DNA of 64,000 nucleotides from Desulfovibrio intestinalis (GTDB lineage Bacteria > Desulfobacterota > Desulfovibrionia > Desulfovibrionales > Desulfovibrionaceae), in assembly GCF_014202345.1 (NCBI RefSeq), contig NZ_JACHGO010000002.1:186001-250000 (forward strand). Direction: 5' to 3'. Position 1 is the first letter of the stretch; every line of letters starts with the position of its first letter. The notes under the pieces are model-generated. The model had not been told where the DNA came from. It saw only the letters and a list, made by a program, of their open reading frames with translations, and ran no database searches. The position numbers were made by a program, and so were the translations under genes. Below are positions 36,067 through 45,811 of the stretch, in pieces.

Positions 36067-36591
36067 CTATGCAGGTTGCTCTTTATCGTCTTCAGGCTGC
36101 GGCGGCGGCGCGTACAGCTCCAGCAGCTCATCCCGCAAGCTGTTTTCTTCAACTTCCAGCACCTCGGCCAGCTCGCCAGTTACAAGGCCCATGGCCTGTT
36201 CCTGAAGGCGGCGTTCACCAAAGGAAAGATCCTTGGTACGGCTGATGAGCAGCAGTTCACGCAATACTTCCGTTACCACGGCCAGCTCTGGGCTTTTGAG
36301 GCGTTCTGAATACTCGCGGAAGCGGCGATTCCAGTTTTGTCCTGTGTGAACAATTTTGCCGGAGCTGTTGCGTAGCCCTTCAAGTATGCGGCTCGCTTCA
36401 TCCTGAGGAGTGAGAGTGCGCAGGCCGACGTGAGCGGCATTGTTAACAGGAACCATCAGCGTGACATTGTTGGCCTGAATGCGGACAATATAGAAATCGC
36501 ATGCGATGCCGCCAATAGTCTGGCTGTCTATGCGTTCTATTTTGCCCACCCCTTGGGCCGGATATACCACGAGATCGTTCGGCGTGAACAT
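36067..36591 (-). CDS. CarD-family RNA-polymerase-interacting regulator
   Basis: A 174-residue protein with an N-terminal Tudor-like RNAP-interaction domain (about 1-65; FTPNDLVVYPAQGVGKIERI, as in CarD and the RID of Mfd) and a helical C-terminal DNA-binding domain (about 70-160). CarD/CdnL proteins stabilise the open complex at many promoters, especially rRNA. The acidic/Pro tail (PPPQPEDDKEQ) is unremarkable. It lies between pth and rho on the same strand, an order I recall from Desulfovibrio. The start with MFTPN at 36591 fits the family better than 36612. Confidence 0.9.
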   Translation of the reverse strand: MFTPNDLVVYPAQGVGKIERIDSQTIGGIACDFYIVRIQANNVTLMVPVNNAAHVGLRTLTPQDEASRILEGLRNSSGKIVHTGQNWNRRFREYSERLKSPELAVVTEVLRELLLISRTKDLSFGERRLQEQAMGLVTGELAEVLEVEENSLRDELLELYAPPPQPEDDKEQPA

Positions 36592-36891
36592 GAATATCAC
36601 CACACGCCCCAAAGGAGCGCCACTGTACGAGACCTGGAGCGAAATTAGCTGGAAGTCACGAATTTTTGTTTGAAAAAAAGATGAGTCGGAAACTTACTCT
36701 TCAATTATCCTAGTCCAAAAAAGGCGAAGAGTCCAGCCGAAAAAGCAAAAACGCATACGCCTTGAAATACTTCAAAGCCTACTTATTGGCTGGTTTCTTC
36801 ACTATTCATATTTCAGGCAATGGCCTGATATGGACCGCCCCCGGCCCATGTCGGCGTATGCTCGCGTGTTCTGGCCAGTATGTATGCTGGC

Positions 36892-37545
36892 CTAGTTTTT
36901 GTCACTGGTGGCGCTGGGCGCGTCTTCCGGTGTATTTTTTTTGCGTGGCTGCGCCGTCTTTCTGGCAACGCGCAGTGCGCTGTCCAACCCCTTGTCAGCA
37001 AAAGCGAACAGGGTATCCAGAGCCGCAGACATGCTTTGCTGCGTGCGCTCGGCGTCTTCGCCCTGCGGCCGTCCCAGCACCCAGTTGGTCACGTCACCCT
37101 TGTGGGGCGGCCGCCCGATGCCTATCCGCAGACGGTAGAAGTCCGGTGTGCCCAGAAGTTCTGTGATGGATTTGAGCCCATTATGCCCGGCGTTGCCTCC
37201 GCCAAGCTTGAAGCGCAGCTCTCCTGCCGCGATGTCCAGCTCGTCATGAGCTACCACAAGATCAGAAGGGCGCAACTTGTGCCAGGCCAGAAGGGGCTGC
37301 ACACTTTGCCCGCTGAGATTCATATAGGTTTGCGGCTTGGCGGCCAGCCATAGGCCGTCGAGCTGATTCAGCCGTATGCGCCACAGTTCGCACGAAAATT
37401 TGTTGCCATTAAGCGATTCCGCCGAACCCTGGCGCTGGGCCATGTCCACAAGGGCATCCACCAGAGCAAAGCCGCAATTGTGCCTGGTGCCTTCGTAACG
37501 GGAACCCGGATTGCCCAGGCCCACCAGAACGCCATTATAGTCCAT
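36892..37545 (-). CDS. pth: Peptidyl-tRNA hydrolase
   Basis: A 217-residue enzyme that recycles peptidyl-tRNA. Motifs: VGLGNPGSRYEGTRHNCGF with the catalytic His and nearby Asn, PQTYMNLSGQSV, VAHDELDIAAG and GGGNAGHNGLKSI. The C-terminus has an extra basic/Ala-rich tail. The ATG at 37545 follows GGGAGG; it overlaps the upstream hydrolase gene by 11 bp. Confidence 0.96.
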   Translation of the reverse strand: MDYNGVLVGLGNPGSRYEGTRHNCGFALVDALVDMAQRQGSAESLNGNKFSCELWRIRLNQLDGLWLAAKPQTYMNLSGQSVQPLLAWHKLRPSDLVVAHDELDIAAGELRFKLGGGNAGHNGLKSITELLGTPDFYRLRIGIGRPPHKGDVTNWVLGRPQGEDAERTQQSMSAALDTLFAFADKGLDSALRVARKTAQPRKKNTPEDAPSATSDKN

Positions 37546-38485
37546 AGCGTGCGCCTCCCTGCGTGTGACGCGTCTTTTCCAGTTGTAGTGGCAAACCCAG
37601 GCCTGCACAGGCCGCGGCGGCGTGACGCGCGATAAACCGACACAGTGGGGGATTCATAGCAGCCAAATGGCCGCCGCCTGGCAGCCAGAAGAGTTTTTTT
37701 ACAGGAGCCTCTAGCTGTTCAAAAGTGGCCTTGGTGGTCTCTGAAGTGAACAGGGCGTCATTGATGGCGCTGAAAAAATAAAGGGGGCAGTGCATTTTGT
37801 TGGCTACCCTTGCTGAAAACAGGCTGGACAAAAAGCTCAGAGGGTAGGTCAGGCGAGAATACCTTCTGTTGTAAATAATGCGCCTTGCTCCAGATGTTAT
37901 GCGCCTTACGGACAAATAACTCAGCAGGGGCAGAGGAAGGCGAGGCAGCCAGCGGGCAACAGCGTTTATGCGCGCCGTGAGTTCTCGCCGTTTGTTTTTC
38001 CAGCGCCTGAACCGCGTCAGCTCGATGGCGTCATCGTTTTGGGGCAATATGGCAGTAATGGGGAATGCAGCCGTAAGCCCTTGTGAGGCCGCCGCATGCG
38101 CCAAGGTCAGAATACCACCCTGGCTGTGCCCGCAGACAGCAATGGCGTTGTGCCCTTGTTGCCGCAGCCATTGCTCCGCAGCAAGCCCGTCCTGCAGCAG
38201 ATCGGCAAAAGTGAAGCCTGTCCAATGATTGTTGCGGCCATGCCCGGTGAGATGCAGCGCAGCAACCGCAAAGCCAGCCTCATGCAGCGCCGCAAGAAGA
38301 GGGCGGTACTGTACGGGGGACAGCATGGTGCCGGGATAAAACAATATGACCCCGGCATTCTGCTTGGGCCAGAATTCCAGGCTTGCCTTGCTGCCCTGTG
38401 GGCGCAAAGAATGGTAGGTCACATCGGGAAGTGGCATATCTGGTATGGGTGGCTTCAACAGTCGATCGGCAGGCATGTCAATCAT
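37535..38485 (-). CDS. Alpha/beta hydrolase
   Basis: A 316-residue serine hydrolase of the alpha/beta fold. The nucleophile elbow is GHSQGG (about 115), the oxyanion region is GVILFYPGTM, and the catalytic histidine is likely in LPGGGHLAAM near the C-terminus. The cap helices are rich in Arg/Leu. It resembles monoacylglycerol-lipase or esterase-type proteins; the substrate is unknown. I start at the ATG at 38485 because GGAG precedes it and because bases upstream belong to dispersed repeat copy C; a TTG at 38506 is otherwise possible. It overlaps pth by 11 bp. Confidence 0.8.
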   Translation of the reverse strand: MIDMPADRLLKPPIPDMPLPDVTYHSLRPQGSKASLEFWPKQNAGVILFYPGTMLSPVQYRPLLAALHEAGFAVAALHLTGHGRNNHWTGFTFADLLQDGLAAEQWLRQQGHNAIAVCGHSQGGILTLAHAAASQGLTAAFPITAILPQNDDAIELTRFRRWKNKRRELTARINAVARWLPRLPLPLLSYLSVRRITSGARRIIYNRRYSRLTYPLSFLSSLFSARVANKMHCPLYFFSAINDALFTSETTKATFEQLEAPVKKLFWLPGGGHLAAMNPPLCRFIARHAAAACAGLGLPLQLEKTRHTQGGARYGL

Positions 38486-38492
38486 ACCTGCT

Positions 38493-38600
38493 CCAGAGCA
38501 TTGCAACTATGAAAAAGTTTCAACTCTCTGACATTGCACGAAAATGCAGCGCGCCGCAACGCGGCATGCGTTCTGCCGGACATTGTCCTTTTGGCAGAAG
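38493..38600 (-). repeat. Dispersed intergenic repeat, copy C
   Basis: Read on the minus strand: hairpin TTCTGCC...GGCAGAA (38599 to 38571), then TGCCGCGTTGCGGCGCGCTG, a TGCA-type hairpin, and TTGAAACTTTTTCATAGTTG ending in GCAATGCTC. It is the best match to copy B. Confidence 0.7.
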
Positions 38601-38731
38601 ACAACTTTGAAATGCGACGTATTCCAAAGTCAATCTGCTCTAAAGGGCAGAATGCCTATATCACGCTTGGAGCACAAGGCTTTGGAGCGTGAATTTTTTG
38701 CGCCGTCAGCATGCAAAAATTCCAAAAACGA

Positions 38732-38755
38732 GGCCGGTTCCGCAAGGAACCGGCC
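38732..38755 (-). terminator. Terminator of rplY
   Basis: GGCCGGTTCC/GGAACCGGCC arms around GCAA (38732-38755), followed on the minus strand by TCGTTTTT. Confidence 0.8.
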
Positions 38756-38812
38756 ATATATAAGGCGAAATGACCGTAACCGGGCATGCCGGCTTACAGG
38801 CCGCTGGCAAAC

Positions 38813-39409
38813 TTAAGCGTCTTTGCCTTCAGCTTCTTCGTCCTTGCCCTTGGAGATGACGCTGACCAGAGCAAAGTTCTGATCAAAGATGGCATGCACG
38901 TTTTCGGGCAGCTTGAGATCAGAGACGGTGATGGTGTCGTTGATGCCCATATCGGTCACGTCAACGGTGATCTTCTGGGGCATGGCCAAAGGCTTGCTGC
39001 ACAGGCGCACGATTTCGCGGTAGGTTTCAAGGCGGCCGCCAAGCTTCACGCCGCGCGAGGTACCCACGAATTCCACGGGCACGTCAACGGTGACTTCCTT
39101 GTCCAGATCAACGCCGTAGAAGTCGATGTGGGTGAAAGCGCGCTTGTAGGGGTGAAACTGCACCTGCCAGATGAGCACAGGATGCATGGTCTTCTGGCCG
39201 TTGTCCTCGATTTCGAGGTTGAACACCGTGGTGTGGCCCATTTCACCGTAGATCTTTTCAAGGGGCAGTGCGGGAGCCTGCACGGAAATGTTCTCGCCAG
39301 TGGCGGTGTAGAACACGCCAGGAATCAGTTTCTCGGCACGCAGGCGGCCGCTGGGGCCCTTGCCGCAGGCTTCGCGCTTCTGCACGCTCAAAGTCTTTTC
39401 AATATTCAT
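38813..39409 (-). CDS. rplY: 50S ribosomal protein bL25 (CTC type)
   Basis: A 198-residue ribosomal protein. The N-terminal L25 5S-rRNA-binding domain (about 1-95; RLRAEKLIPGVFYT) is followed by the C-terminal TL5/CTC beta domain (about 100-190; VDVPVEFVGTSRGVKLGG) with a short acidic tail. It lies between prs and pth, as is common. Confidence 0.95.
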   Translation of the reverse strand: MNIEKTLSVQKREACGKGPSGRLRAEKLIPGVFYTATGENISVQAPALPLEKIYGEMGHTTVFNLEIEDNGQKTMHPVLIWQVQFHPYKRAFTHIDFYGVDLDKEVTVDVPVEFVGTSRGVKLGGRLETYREIVRLCSKPLAMPQKITVDVTDMGINDTITVSDLKLPENVHAIFDQNFALVSVISKGKDEEAEGKDA

Positions 39410-39533
39410 GGTCCACTCCTTGGCTTACCGCCGCCTGATACGTGCGGAAAAGTTCTTTACTGTAAACTTGCCATTCCCTTGCGGGATTATGCCGTGCGGT
39501 CATGCGCGAAGGCTTTGAGCCGACGGTTTTTTG

Positions 39534-40481
39534 CTAAACAAACAACACGCTGACCGACGAGCCGGTATGGATGTTGTGAATGGTTTTGCCCAAGATGGCG
39601 GCCACAGAAATGACCTCAAGCTTGGGGCAGCGTTCCAGCTTGTCGCCCAGCGGGATCGTGTCGGTAACAAAGACCTGTGAAAGCGCCTCGGTGGCATTGA
39701 TGCGGTCAATGGCCGGGCCGGACAGCACGGGGTGGGTGGCACAGGCCACAATCTTTCTGGCCCCGTTTTTCATCAGAACTTCGGCTCCGGCGCACAGGGT
39801 GCCCGCGGTGTCGATCATGTCGTCAACCACAATGGCCAGCCGGTCTTCCACGTCGCCGATGACGTGCATGGCCTGGGCCTGATTGGGTTTGTCGCGTCTT
39901 TTATCCACGATGGCCAGAGGAGCGTTGAGGCGCTTGGCATAAGCCCTGGCTCTCTCCACACCGCCAGCATCGGGTGAAACAATGACCATTTTTTCGTCGC
40001 CAAGCTTGCGCAGGGCATCCAGCATAACGGGTACGGCAAAAAGGTTGTCTACCGGGCAATCAAAATAGCCCTGAATCTGGCCCGCATGCAAATCTATGGT
40101 AACTACGCGTTCCGCCCCGGCCACGCTGATGAAGTCAGCCACCATCTTGGCGCTTATGGGCGCGCGAGGGCTGACCTTGCGGTCCTGCCGGGCATAGCCG
40201 TAGTAAGGTATTACGGCGGTGATGCGCCCGGCGCTGGCCCTCTTGAGGGCGTCCAGCATGAGGCAGAGCTGCACCAGGTTGCGATTGACTGTGGGCGGAC
40301 ATGTGGGTTGTACCACAAAAACGTCGTCGCCACGGACATTATCGCCGATTTCAATTCGCAACTCCCCGTCGCTGAACGTTGTGGACAACGTTGGGGTGAG
40401 CTGACAGCCCAGATGGTTGCAAATGGCCTTGGCCAATTCCGGATTGGAAGAACCGGTGACGATCTTCAGATCGCTGAACAT
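39534..40481 (-). CDS. prs: Ribose-phosphate pyrophosphokinase
   Basis: A 315-residue PRPP synthase (ribose 5-phosphate + ATP to PRPP + AMP), needed for nucleotide, His and Trp synthesis. Motifs: DGELRIEIGDNVRGDDVFVVQ, YYGYARQDRKVSPRAPISAK with the ATP-binding loop, VTIDLHAGQIQGYFDCPVDN and the PRPP loop AIVVDDMIDTAGT. The ATG at 40481 has AGGGCGG upstream; the longer frame to 40514 is not needed. Confidence 0.97.
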   Translation of the reverse strand: MFSDLKIVTGSSNPELAKAICNHLGCQLTPTLSTTFSDGELRIEIGDNVRGDDVFVVQPTCPPTVNRNLVQLCLMLDALKRASAGRITAVIPYYGYARQDRKVSPRAPISAKMVADFISVAGAERVVTIDLHAGQIQGYFDCPVDNLFAVPVMLDALRKLGDEKMVIVSPDAGGVERARAYAKRLNAPLAIVDKRRDKPNQAQAMHVIGDVEDRLAIVVDDMIDTAGTLCAGAEVLMKNGARKIVACATHPVLSGPAIDRINATEALSQVFVTDTIPLGDKLERCPKLEVISVAAILGKTIHNIHTGSSVSVLFV

Positions 40482-40680
40482 GAACCGCCCTGCCTTGTGC
40501 GCGTCAAAGAGCAATTTAGGTTATACACCTTTGCCTGCCGCCAGCCCCAGGCGTTGCTGACTGTCAGACAACCGCCCTTGTGGCGCCGGATGCGGGATTT
40601 TTCCCGCGCGGCAACCGGAGCGCCCGGATACTTCCGATAACATTCGCTCCGGCAGTCAAAGCGCGCTTCGCAATATACTG

Positions 40681-40755
40681 TGGCTGGGATGGAAGGGTTC
40701 GAACCTTCGAATGACGGAGTCAAAGTCCGTTGCCTTACCACTTGGCTACATCCCA
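40681..40755 (-). tRNA. tRNA-Gln (UUG)
   Basis: A 75-base cloverleaf on the minus strand. Acceptor TGGGATG/CATCCCA, D-arm TAGCCAAGTGGTAAGGCA, anticodon loop CTTTGAC giving UUG, T-arm GGTTCGAACC, discriminator G and encoded CCA. It lies between ispE and prs. Confidence 0.95.
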
Positions 40756-40761
40756 GTATTG

Positions 40762-41649
40762 TTACAGCACATGCGCGTAAACGCGCCTGTTCTCTCCCTG
40801 CAGTGTGGCCGTGGCCGCCTGTGTTTCCACAAACGCCTCACGCCCGAAAAGCCCCAGAACGCTGGAGCCGCTGCCGCTCATGCAGGCCGTTGCCGCGCCG
40901 CAGCGCAACAGGGTGGCCTTGATGTCGGCAAGCTCGGGGTGACGCATAAAGACAACTGTTTCGAGGTCGTTGTCCAGGCCAGCGTCAAACCGCCCTCGGG
41001 AGAGAAAAGTTCCATTAGCCTTGCTTGGGCCTCTTGTCAAGTTATTTTGACCTTCTTTGCCGTCGCGTGAAGCCAGATAGGCATCGTAATCGGCAAAGGC
41101 TCGAGGCGTGCTCACATGGATTTCCGGGCACACCAGCACCATGCGCATGCCGGATAAATCCAGTTCGGCAGGCTCGATAATTTCACCTATGCCACGCACC
41201 CGGCAAGGGCCTTCGTGAAGAAAAAATGGTACGTCTGCTCCAACAGCAAGGGCGACAGCGGCAAGAGCCGGGGCGTCAAGTGGAGCGGGCACAGTTTTGT
41301 TGAGCCAGCGCAGCAGCGCGGCTGCATCGCTGCTGCCGCCGCCAAGGCCCGCACCGGAGGGAATGCCCTTGCGCAGGCGTACGTTCAGGCCGGGCACCGG
41401 GCAGCTAACTGCGGCGGCAAAGGCCGCGTAGGCCCTGGTCAGGGTATTGTTGCCTTCATCCAGTACCGCTTGGCCTGCCTCGTCGCAGCGCACCACAATG
41501 CCAGCGTTGTCTGTAATCTGCAACTTGAGATGATCGCAGGGGCGCGACAAAGGATAAAAGAGAGAATCTATTTCGTGGTAGCCGTCCGGGCGAACTCCGG
41601 TGATGCGCAACCCCAGATTCACCTTGCAGCCTGCGGTGAGAACGCTCAT
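40762..41649 (-). CDS. ispE: 4-diphosphocytidyl-2-C-methyl-D-erythritol kinase
   Basis: A 295-residue GHMP-family kinase of the MEP isoprenoid pathway. Seen: the N-terminal AGCKVNLGLRITGVRPDGYHEI, the ATP-binding GIPSGAGLGGGSSDAAALL, and the C-terminal ATACMSGSGSSVLGLF. It lies on the same strand as and 7 bp upstream of tRNA-Gln, and 29 bp downstream of hslV. Confidence 0.95.
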   Translation of the reverse strand: MSVLTAGCKVNLGLRITGVRPDGYHEIDSLFYPLSRPCDHLKLQITDNAGIVVRCDEAGQAVLDEGNNTLTRAYAAFAAAVSCPVPGLNVRLRKGIPSGAGLGGGSSDAAALLRWLNKTVPAPLDAPALAAVALAVGADVPFFLHEGPCRVRGIGEIIEPAELDLSGMRMVLVCPEIHVSTPRAFADYDAYLASRDGKEGQNNLTRGPSKANGTFLSRGRFDAGLDNDLETVVFMRHPELADIKATLLRCGAATACMSGSGSSVLGLFGREAFVETQAATATLQGENRRVYAHVL

Positions 41650-41678
41650 GGCCGTATCCTTGTTCTCATACCGTAGGT

Positions 41679-42212
41679 TTACAGGGTTTCGAGAGTTACG
41701 TGGTCGTTGGTGTACACGCAGATTTCAGCGGCAATCCGCATAGATTCGCGCGCTATGGTTTCGGCGTCAAGGTCGCTGTGGCGTGAAAGTGCCCTGGCCG
41801 CTGCAAGAGCGTAGGGGCCGCCGCTGCCTATGGCTGCCACATTGTCGTCCGGCTCAATGACGTCGCCCGTGCCCGAAAGCACCAGAATATGTTCACTGTC
41901 GGCCAGAAGCAGCATGGCTTCAAGCTTGCGCAGGTATTTGTCCTTGCGCCAGTCTTTTGTCATTTCAACGGCAGCGCGCACCATATGGCCGCGCACTTCC
42001 TTGAGTTTGGCCTCGAAAAGCTCAAACAGGGTAAATGCGTCGGCAGTGGCCCCGGCGAAGCCAGCCAGAATCTTGCCGTCGTGCAGGCGGCGCACCTTTT
42101 GGGCAGCATGCTTCATAATCATTGTCTGCCCCATGGTCACCTGCCCGTCACCGGCCAGGGCCACCAGACCGTTTTTACGAACGGCGAGAATAGTTGTGGC
42201 GTGCGTTTCCAT
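41679..42212 (-). CDS. hslV: ATP-dependent protease subunit HslV
   Basis: A 177-residue proteasome-like peptidase that works with the ATPase HslU. The catalytic threonine lies in [20 protein letters not shown], so five or six N-terminal residues (METHA) must be removed to expose it. KVRRL and [17 protein letters not shown] are family blocks. The ATG at 42212 overlaps the stop of the upstream protease gene by one base. No hslU is found beside it in this window. Confidence 0.95.
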   Translation of the reverse strand: METHATTILAVRKNGLVALAGDGQVTMGQTMIMKHAAQKVRRLHDGKILAGFAGATADAFTLFELFEAKLKEVRGHMVRAAVEMTKDWRKDKYLRKLEAMLLLADSEHILVLSGTGDVIEPDDNVAAIGSGGPYALAAARALSRHSDLDAETIARESMRIAAEICVYTNDHVTLETL

Positions 42213-43621
42213 CAATTCTTGTCCCATATTTCCTTGCGTTCCTTGTAGGCGGCCTCAAGACGCTGAAAAGCGCGCTTGTCCGTGCTGCGGCTCGACATGC
42301 TCTTGGCTTCGTTGAAGTAACGCTCGGCAAGTTTTTTGTTGTTGGAGTACAGGGCGCTGTAAGCCATGTGGATGTAGGCATCGGACGTATTGCCAGCCTT
42401 GCCCAGTGAGCGGGCGTAAGCTTCGTGTACCTCGGCATCCTCTGGCACATACCGCAACACATCTTTGTAGTGGTTGGCAGCCTGGGCCTGCCTGCCAGTT
42501 TCGTCCAGCATGCGCGCATAAAAGAAAGAGGCCATGTAATCCTTAGGATCAATGCGCATGGCCTTGGATAACAAACCATCAGCCCGGCTCATATCTCCCT
42601 TGCGGTAATGGAAGGCTCCTGCCTCCCGCAATACCAGCGGATCGTCGGGCGCGACCTTGAGAGCCTGATCAAAGGCTGTGCTGGCCTCATTGATGCGGTT
42701 TTGCCGCGCAAGCACAATGCCCCGTCCCATGCTCGAAAGTCCGTCATTGGCCGAAAAACGTTGCAGGGCTGCCTGTTCGTCGCCGTATCTGGCCCACAGC
42801 AGGGTTTTTACACGCGTGAAGCGCTTGCTGTCCTGGTTGCGGTCCTGAACAGACTTGGACATGGTCTGAATACGCGCCTGGAGCCCGTTGACACGGTCGC
42901 CCAGGTCTGGGTGTGTGGAAAGATAGGTGGGTACGCTGATGCCGCTCATCCAGCTTTTCTGGCGCAGCACCTTGAAGCCCCCGACCATGCCTCCCGGGGG
43001 GTAGCCTGCGGCAATGAGGTATTGCAGACCAATGTGGTCGGCCTCATTTTCATCCATGCGGCTATAGTTGAGCATGGCCGACTGCCCGGCCCCCATGGCG
43101 CCGACTGCCAAAGCGCCGCCGCCCGCACCGCCTGCCGCCACACCCGCGACGGCCAGCAGCAGGGAGCCAAGGGTCACAAACTGGGCCCGCTGCAAGCGCG
43201 AAGCAACGTGGCGCTGCGTGACGTGGGCCAGTTCGTGGGCCAAAACGCCAGCCAGTTCCTCTTCTTTATCCAGATTCATGATAAGGCCGGTGAATACATA
43301 AACGTATCCACCGGGCACAGCAAAGGCGTTGAGAGAGTTGTGCAGTATTGTGGTGGCCTTGAAGCTGAATGGCTGGGGCGGGATGGCCTTTACCAGCCGG
43401 GACAGCATGTAGTCCACATACTGTTTGACTTCAGGGTCTTCAATGACCGGCAGATTGGAACGCACCATAATGTCGAACTTCTGCCCCATCTCCTTTTCGT
43501 CCTTGATGGTCACGCCGCCGAAAAAGAAGGCATGCGCGGGCGCCGGGCATATCTGCGGCAGCAGAAAGGCCAGCAGTACAATCAGGGCCGTCCATCGACG
43601 TGGGGCGCAGTAATGCAACAT
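42212..43621 (-). CDS. M48-family metalloprotease with TPR repeats (BepA-like)
   Basis: A 469-residue exported protein. An N-terminal signal peptide (about 1-30) is followed by an M48 peptidase domain with [10 protein letters not shown] (zinc site) and a downstream glutamate in [11 protein letters not shown] (third ligand). The C-terminal half has tetratricopeptide repeats (about 300-450). This layout is that of BepA/YfgC, a periplasmic protease-chaperone for outer-membrane protein assembly, which I infer as its role. Confidence 0.9.
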   Translation of the reverse strand: MLHYCAPRRWTALIVLLAFLLPQICPAPAHAFFFGGVTIKDEKEMGQKFDIMVRSNLPVIEDPEVKQYVDYMLSRLVKAIPPQPFSFKATTILHNSLNAFAVPGGYVYVFTGLIMNLDKEEELAGVLAHELAHVTQRHVASRLQRAQFVTLGSLLLAVAGVAAGGAGGGALAVGAMGAGQSAMLNYSRMDENEADHIGLQYLIAAGYPPGGMVGGFKVLRQKSWMSGISVPTYLSTHPDLGDRVNGLQARIQTMSKSVQDRNQDSKRFTRVKTLLWARYGDEQAALQRFSANDGLSSMGRGIVLARQNRINEASTAFDQALKVAPDDPLVLREAGAFHYRKGDMSRADGLLSKAMRIDPKDYMASFFYARMLDETGRQAQAANHYKDVLRYVPEDAEVHEAYARSLGKAGNTSDAYIHMAYSALYSNNKKLAERYFNEAKSMSSRSTDKRAFQRLEAAYKERKEIWDKN

Positions 43622-43649
43622 AGGTTCTCCCGAGTGCCCGTGACTGGGT

Positions 43650-45101
43650 CTACTCCAGATCCCAGTCCTGCCCTTCAGGGGTATCGCGTACGCTCACGCC
43701 CAGGTCCTGCAAAGCCTGACGCAGTGCGTCGGAGCTTGCAAAATCCTTGCTGGCGCGGGCGTCCTGCCGCTCACGCAGCAGGCTTTCAACGCGGGGCATA
43801 TCAATATTTTTACGGCTGGCGCGCATAGTGCGCAAAGCAGCCAGAAAGGTTTCAGGGTTTTGGCCAAAAAGGCCCAGGCGTGTATTCCACTGTTGCGCAC
43901 GGGCAAGAAATTCTTGCAGAACATCCCGGCCTGCTTCGCTGGCGCGCAGGTTTTTGTCTTCCAGCAGGCGGTTTATGATGCGCACCTGGGTGAATATGTG
44001 CCCCAGAGCCTGCGCTGTATTAAGGTCGTCATCCATTGCCTCGTCCAGCGCCTTGGGCTGCGCTGCCCATTCATCGGCAATCTGCTGGGGCAGGGGGACT
44101 TTCTTCCATTTTTCGCGGGTAAGGGCTTTTTCCGCCTCTCGCAGGGCGAGGTACACGCGGTGCTGGGCTTTTTCCGTTTCGTCCATGCTGTCTGCCGTGA
44201 AATCAATGGGGCTGCGGTAATGCTTGCCCAGCAAAAAGAACCGCAGGGTTTCCGGCAAATAGCTTTCAAGAATGTCGCGGATGGTTTTGAAGTTGCCAAG
44301 CGACTTGGACATCTTTTCCGCGTTGACCTGCACAAAGCCGTTATGCACCCAGTAGCGGGCCAGATGGCAATGGCATACAGCCTCGGTTTGGGCGATTTCG
44401 TTTTCGTGGTGCGGGAATATGAGGTCCTGACCGCCGCCGTGTATGTCCAGAGGCAGAAAGGATTCGCTCATGGCCGAGCATTCGATGTGCCAGCCGGGCC
44501 TGCCCTGCCCCCAGGGGCTTTCCCATGAGGGTTCGCCGGGCTTGGCGGCCTTCCACAGGGCAAAATCCAGCGGATCTTCCTTTTCTTCACCGGGGGCCAC
44601 GCGCGCCCCGGAAAGCAGCTCGTCGAGGCTGCGGCCAGAGAGTTTGCCGTAGGCCTCGTAAGAACGCACCCTGAAGTACACATCGCCCGAGGGCGTGGCG
44701 TAGGCTTTGCCAGCAGCGATCAACTTGGAGCAAAGATCCTGAATTTCTTTGATATGGTCCGTGGCGCGCGGTTCAAAGTCTGCCCGCAGCACGCCCAGCC
44801 GATCCATATCTTCGTAAAAGGCGTTGATATACGTCTGGGCCACTTCGCGCCAGTCGCGGTTTTCCTTGTTGGCGCGATTGATGATCTTGTCGTCCACGTC
44901 GGTAAAGTTGCGCACGAAGGTCACGTCCAGGCCCAAGTGCTGCAACTGGCGCACAAGCACGTCAAAAACCAGGGCAGAGCGGGCGTGGCCGATATGGCAG
45001 TAGTCGTATGCGGTGATGCCGCAAACGTACATGTTGACCTTGCCGGGACGTGCCGGAACAAAGGTTTCTTTCTGGCGGCCCAGGGTGTTGTAAAGCTGCA
45101 T
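43650..45101 (-). CDS. cysS: Cysteinyl-tRNA synthetase
   Basis: A 483-residue class I synthetase. It shows the zinc/cysteine site [19 protein letters not shown] with the HIGH motif, the second zinc region [17 protein letters not shown], and KMSKS in [13 protein letters not shown]. Full length for the family. Confidence 0.97.
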   Translation of the reverse strand: MQLYNTLGRQKETFVPARPGKVNMYVCGITAYDYCHIGHARSALVFDVLVRQLQHLGLDVTFVRNFTDVDDKIINRANKENRDWREVAQTYINAFYEDMDRLGVLRADFEPRATDHIKEIQDLCSKLIAAGKAYATPSGDVYFRVRSYEAYGKLSGRSLDELLSGARVAPGEEKEDPLDFALWKAAKPGEPSWESPWGQGRPGWHIECSAMSESFLPLDIHGGGQDLIFPHHENEIAQTEAVCHCHLARYWVHNGFVQVNAEKMSKSLGNFKTIRDILESYLPETLRFFLLGKHYRSPIDFTADSMDETEKAQHRVYLALREAEKALTREKWKKVPLPQQIADEWAAQPKALDEAMDDDLNTAQALGHIFTQVRIINRLLEDKNLRASEAGRDVLQEFLARAQQWNTRLGLFGQNPETFLAALRTMRASRKNIDMPRVESLLRERQDARASKDFASSDALRQALQDLGVSVRDTPEGQDWDLE

Positions 45102-45110
45102 GGTCTTCCT

Positions 45111-45545
45111 TTACGCGGGGAGGTTGATCATATCCAGGCGACGCTGATGACGCCCGCCTTCAAAGCTGTTTTCCAGAAAGGCGTCCACAATGGCTTTGGC
45201 AAGCTCCACGCCCGTAACGCGCGCACCAAGGCAAAGCACGTTGGCGTTATTGTGCAGGCGCGACATGCGGGCGTGCAGTTCTGTGGTGCAGAGGGCGGCA
45301 CGGATGCCGGAATGGCGGTTGGCTGCAATGGAAACGCCGATGCCGGTGCCACAGATGAGAATACCCAGTTCGCCAGAGGCTTCCACAGCGGCGCAAAGCT
45401 TGTGCGCCAGCACGGGGTAGTCGCAGCTGTCTCTGGAATCAGTGCCGTGGTTGATGACATTGATGCCCATTTTTCCCAAATGTTCGGCCAGTGTGGTTTT
45501 GAGGTCAACGCCAGTGTGGTCCGAAGCCAGATGGATGGATTGCAT
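45111..45545 (-). CDS. rpiB: Ribose-5-phosphate isomerase B
   Basis: A 144-residue RpiB/LacA-type isomerase interconverting ribulose 5-phosphate and ribose 5-phosphate, feeding prs. Motifs: IHLASDHTGVDLK, GILICGTGIGVSIAANR with the catalytic Cys, and NVLCLGARV. The ATG at 45545 follows AGGAG; it lies 9 bp upstream of cysS on the same strand. Confidence 0.95.
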   Translation of the reverse strand: MQSIHLASDHTGVDLKTTLAEHLGKMGINVINHGTDSRDSCDYPVLAHKLCAAVEASGELGILICGTGIGVSIAANRHSGIRAALCTTELHARMSRLHNNANVLCLGARVTGVELAKAIVDAFLENSFEGGRHQRRLDMINLPA

Positions 45546-45811
45546 AACAACTCCTGCAAGGGTGAGGGCAGGCTGACCGCATAGGCCAATCAGCCTGCCA
45601 AAGCAGTTTCGCATCAGAAATGCGTATTTTCAATATGCTGAAGAATTCCTTGTGCCGGGTCGCATCGGTTGTTCCCGGACCTGTCAGTAATGCCGCAGGT
45701 CATAAGGTTGGCCCAAGAAGGCAGCTTTTCATTTGCAGGCACAGCAGGGCGCCAGTACGGAAAAGCGAAACCCAATTGCCCGAAACCGATAAAATCTGGC
45801 GCCGGTATGTT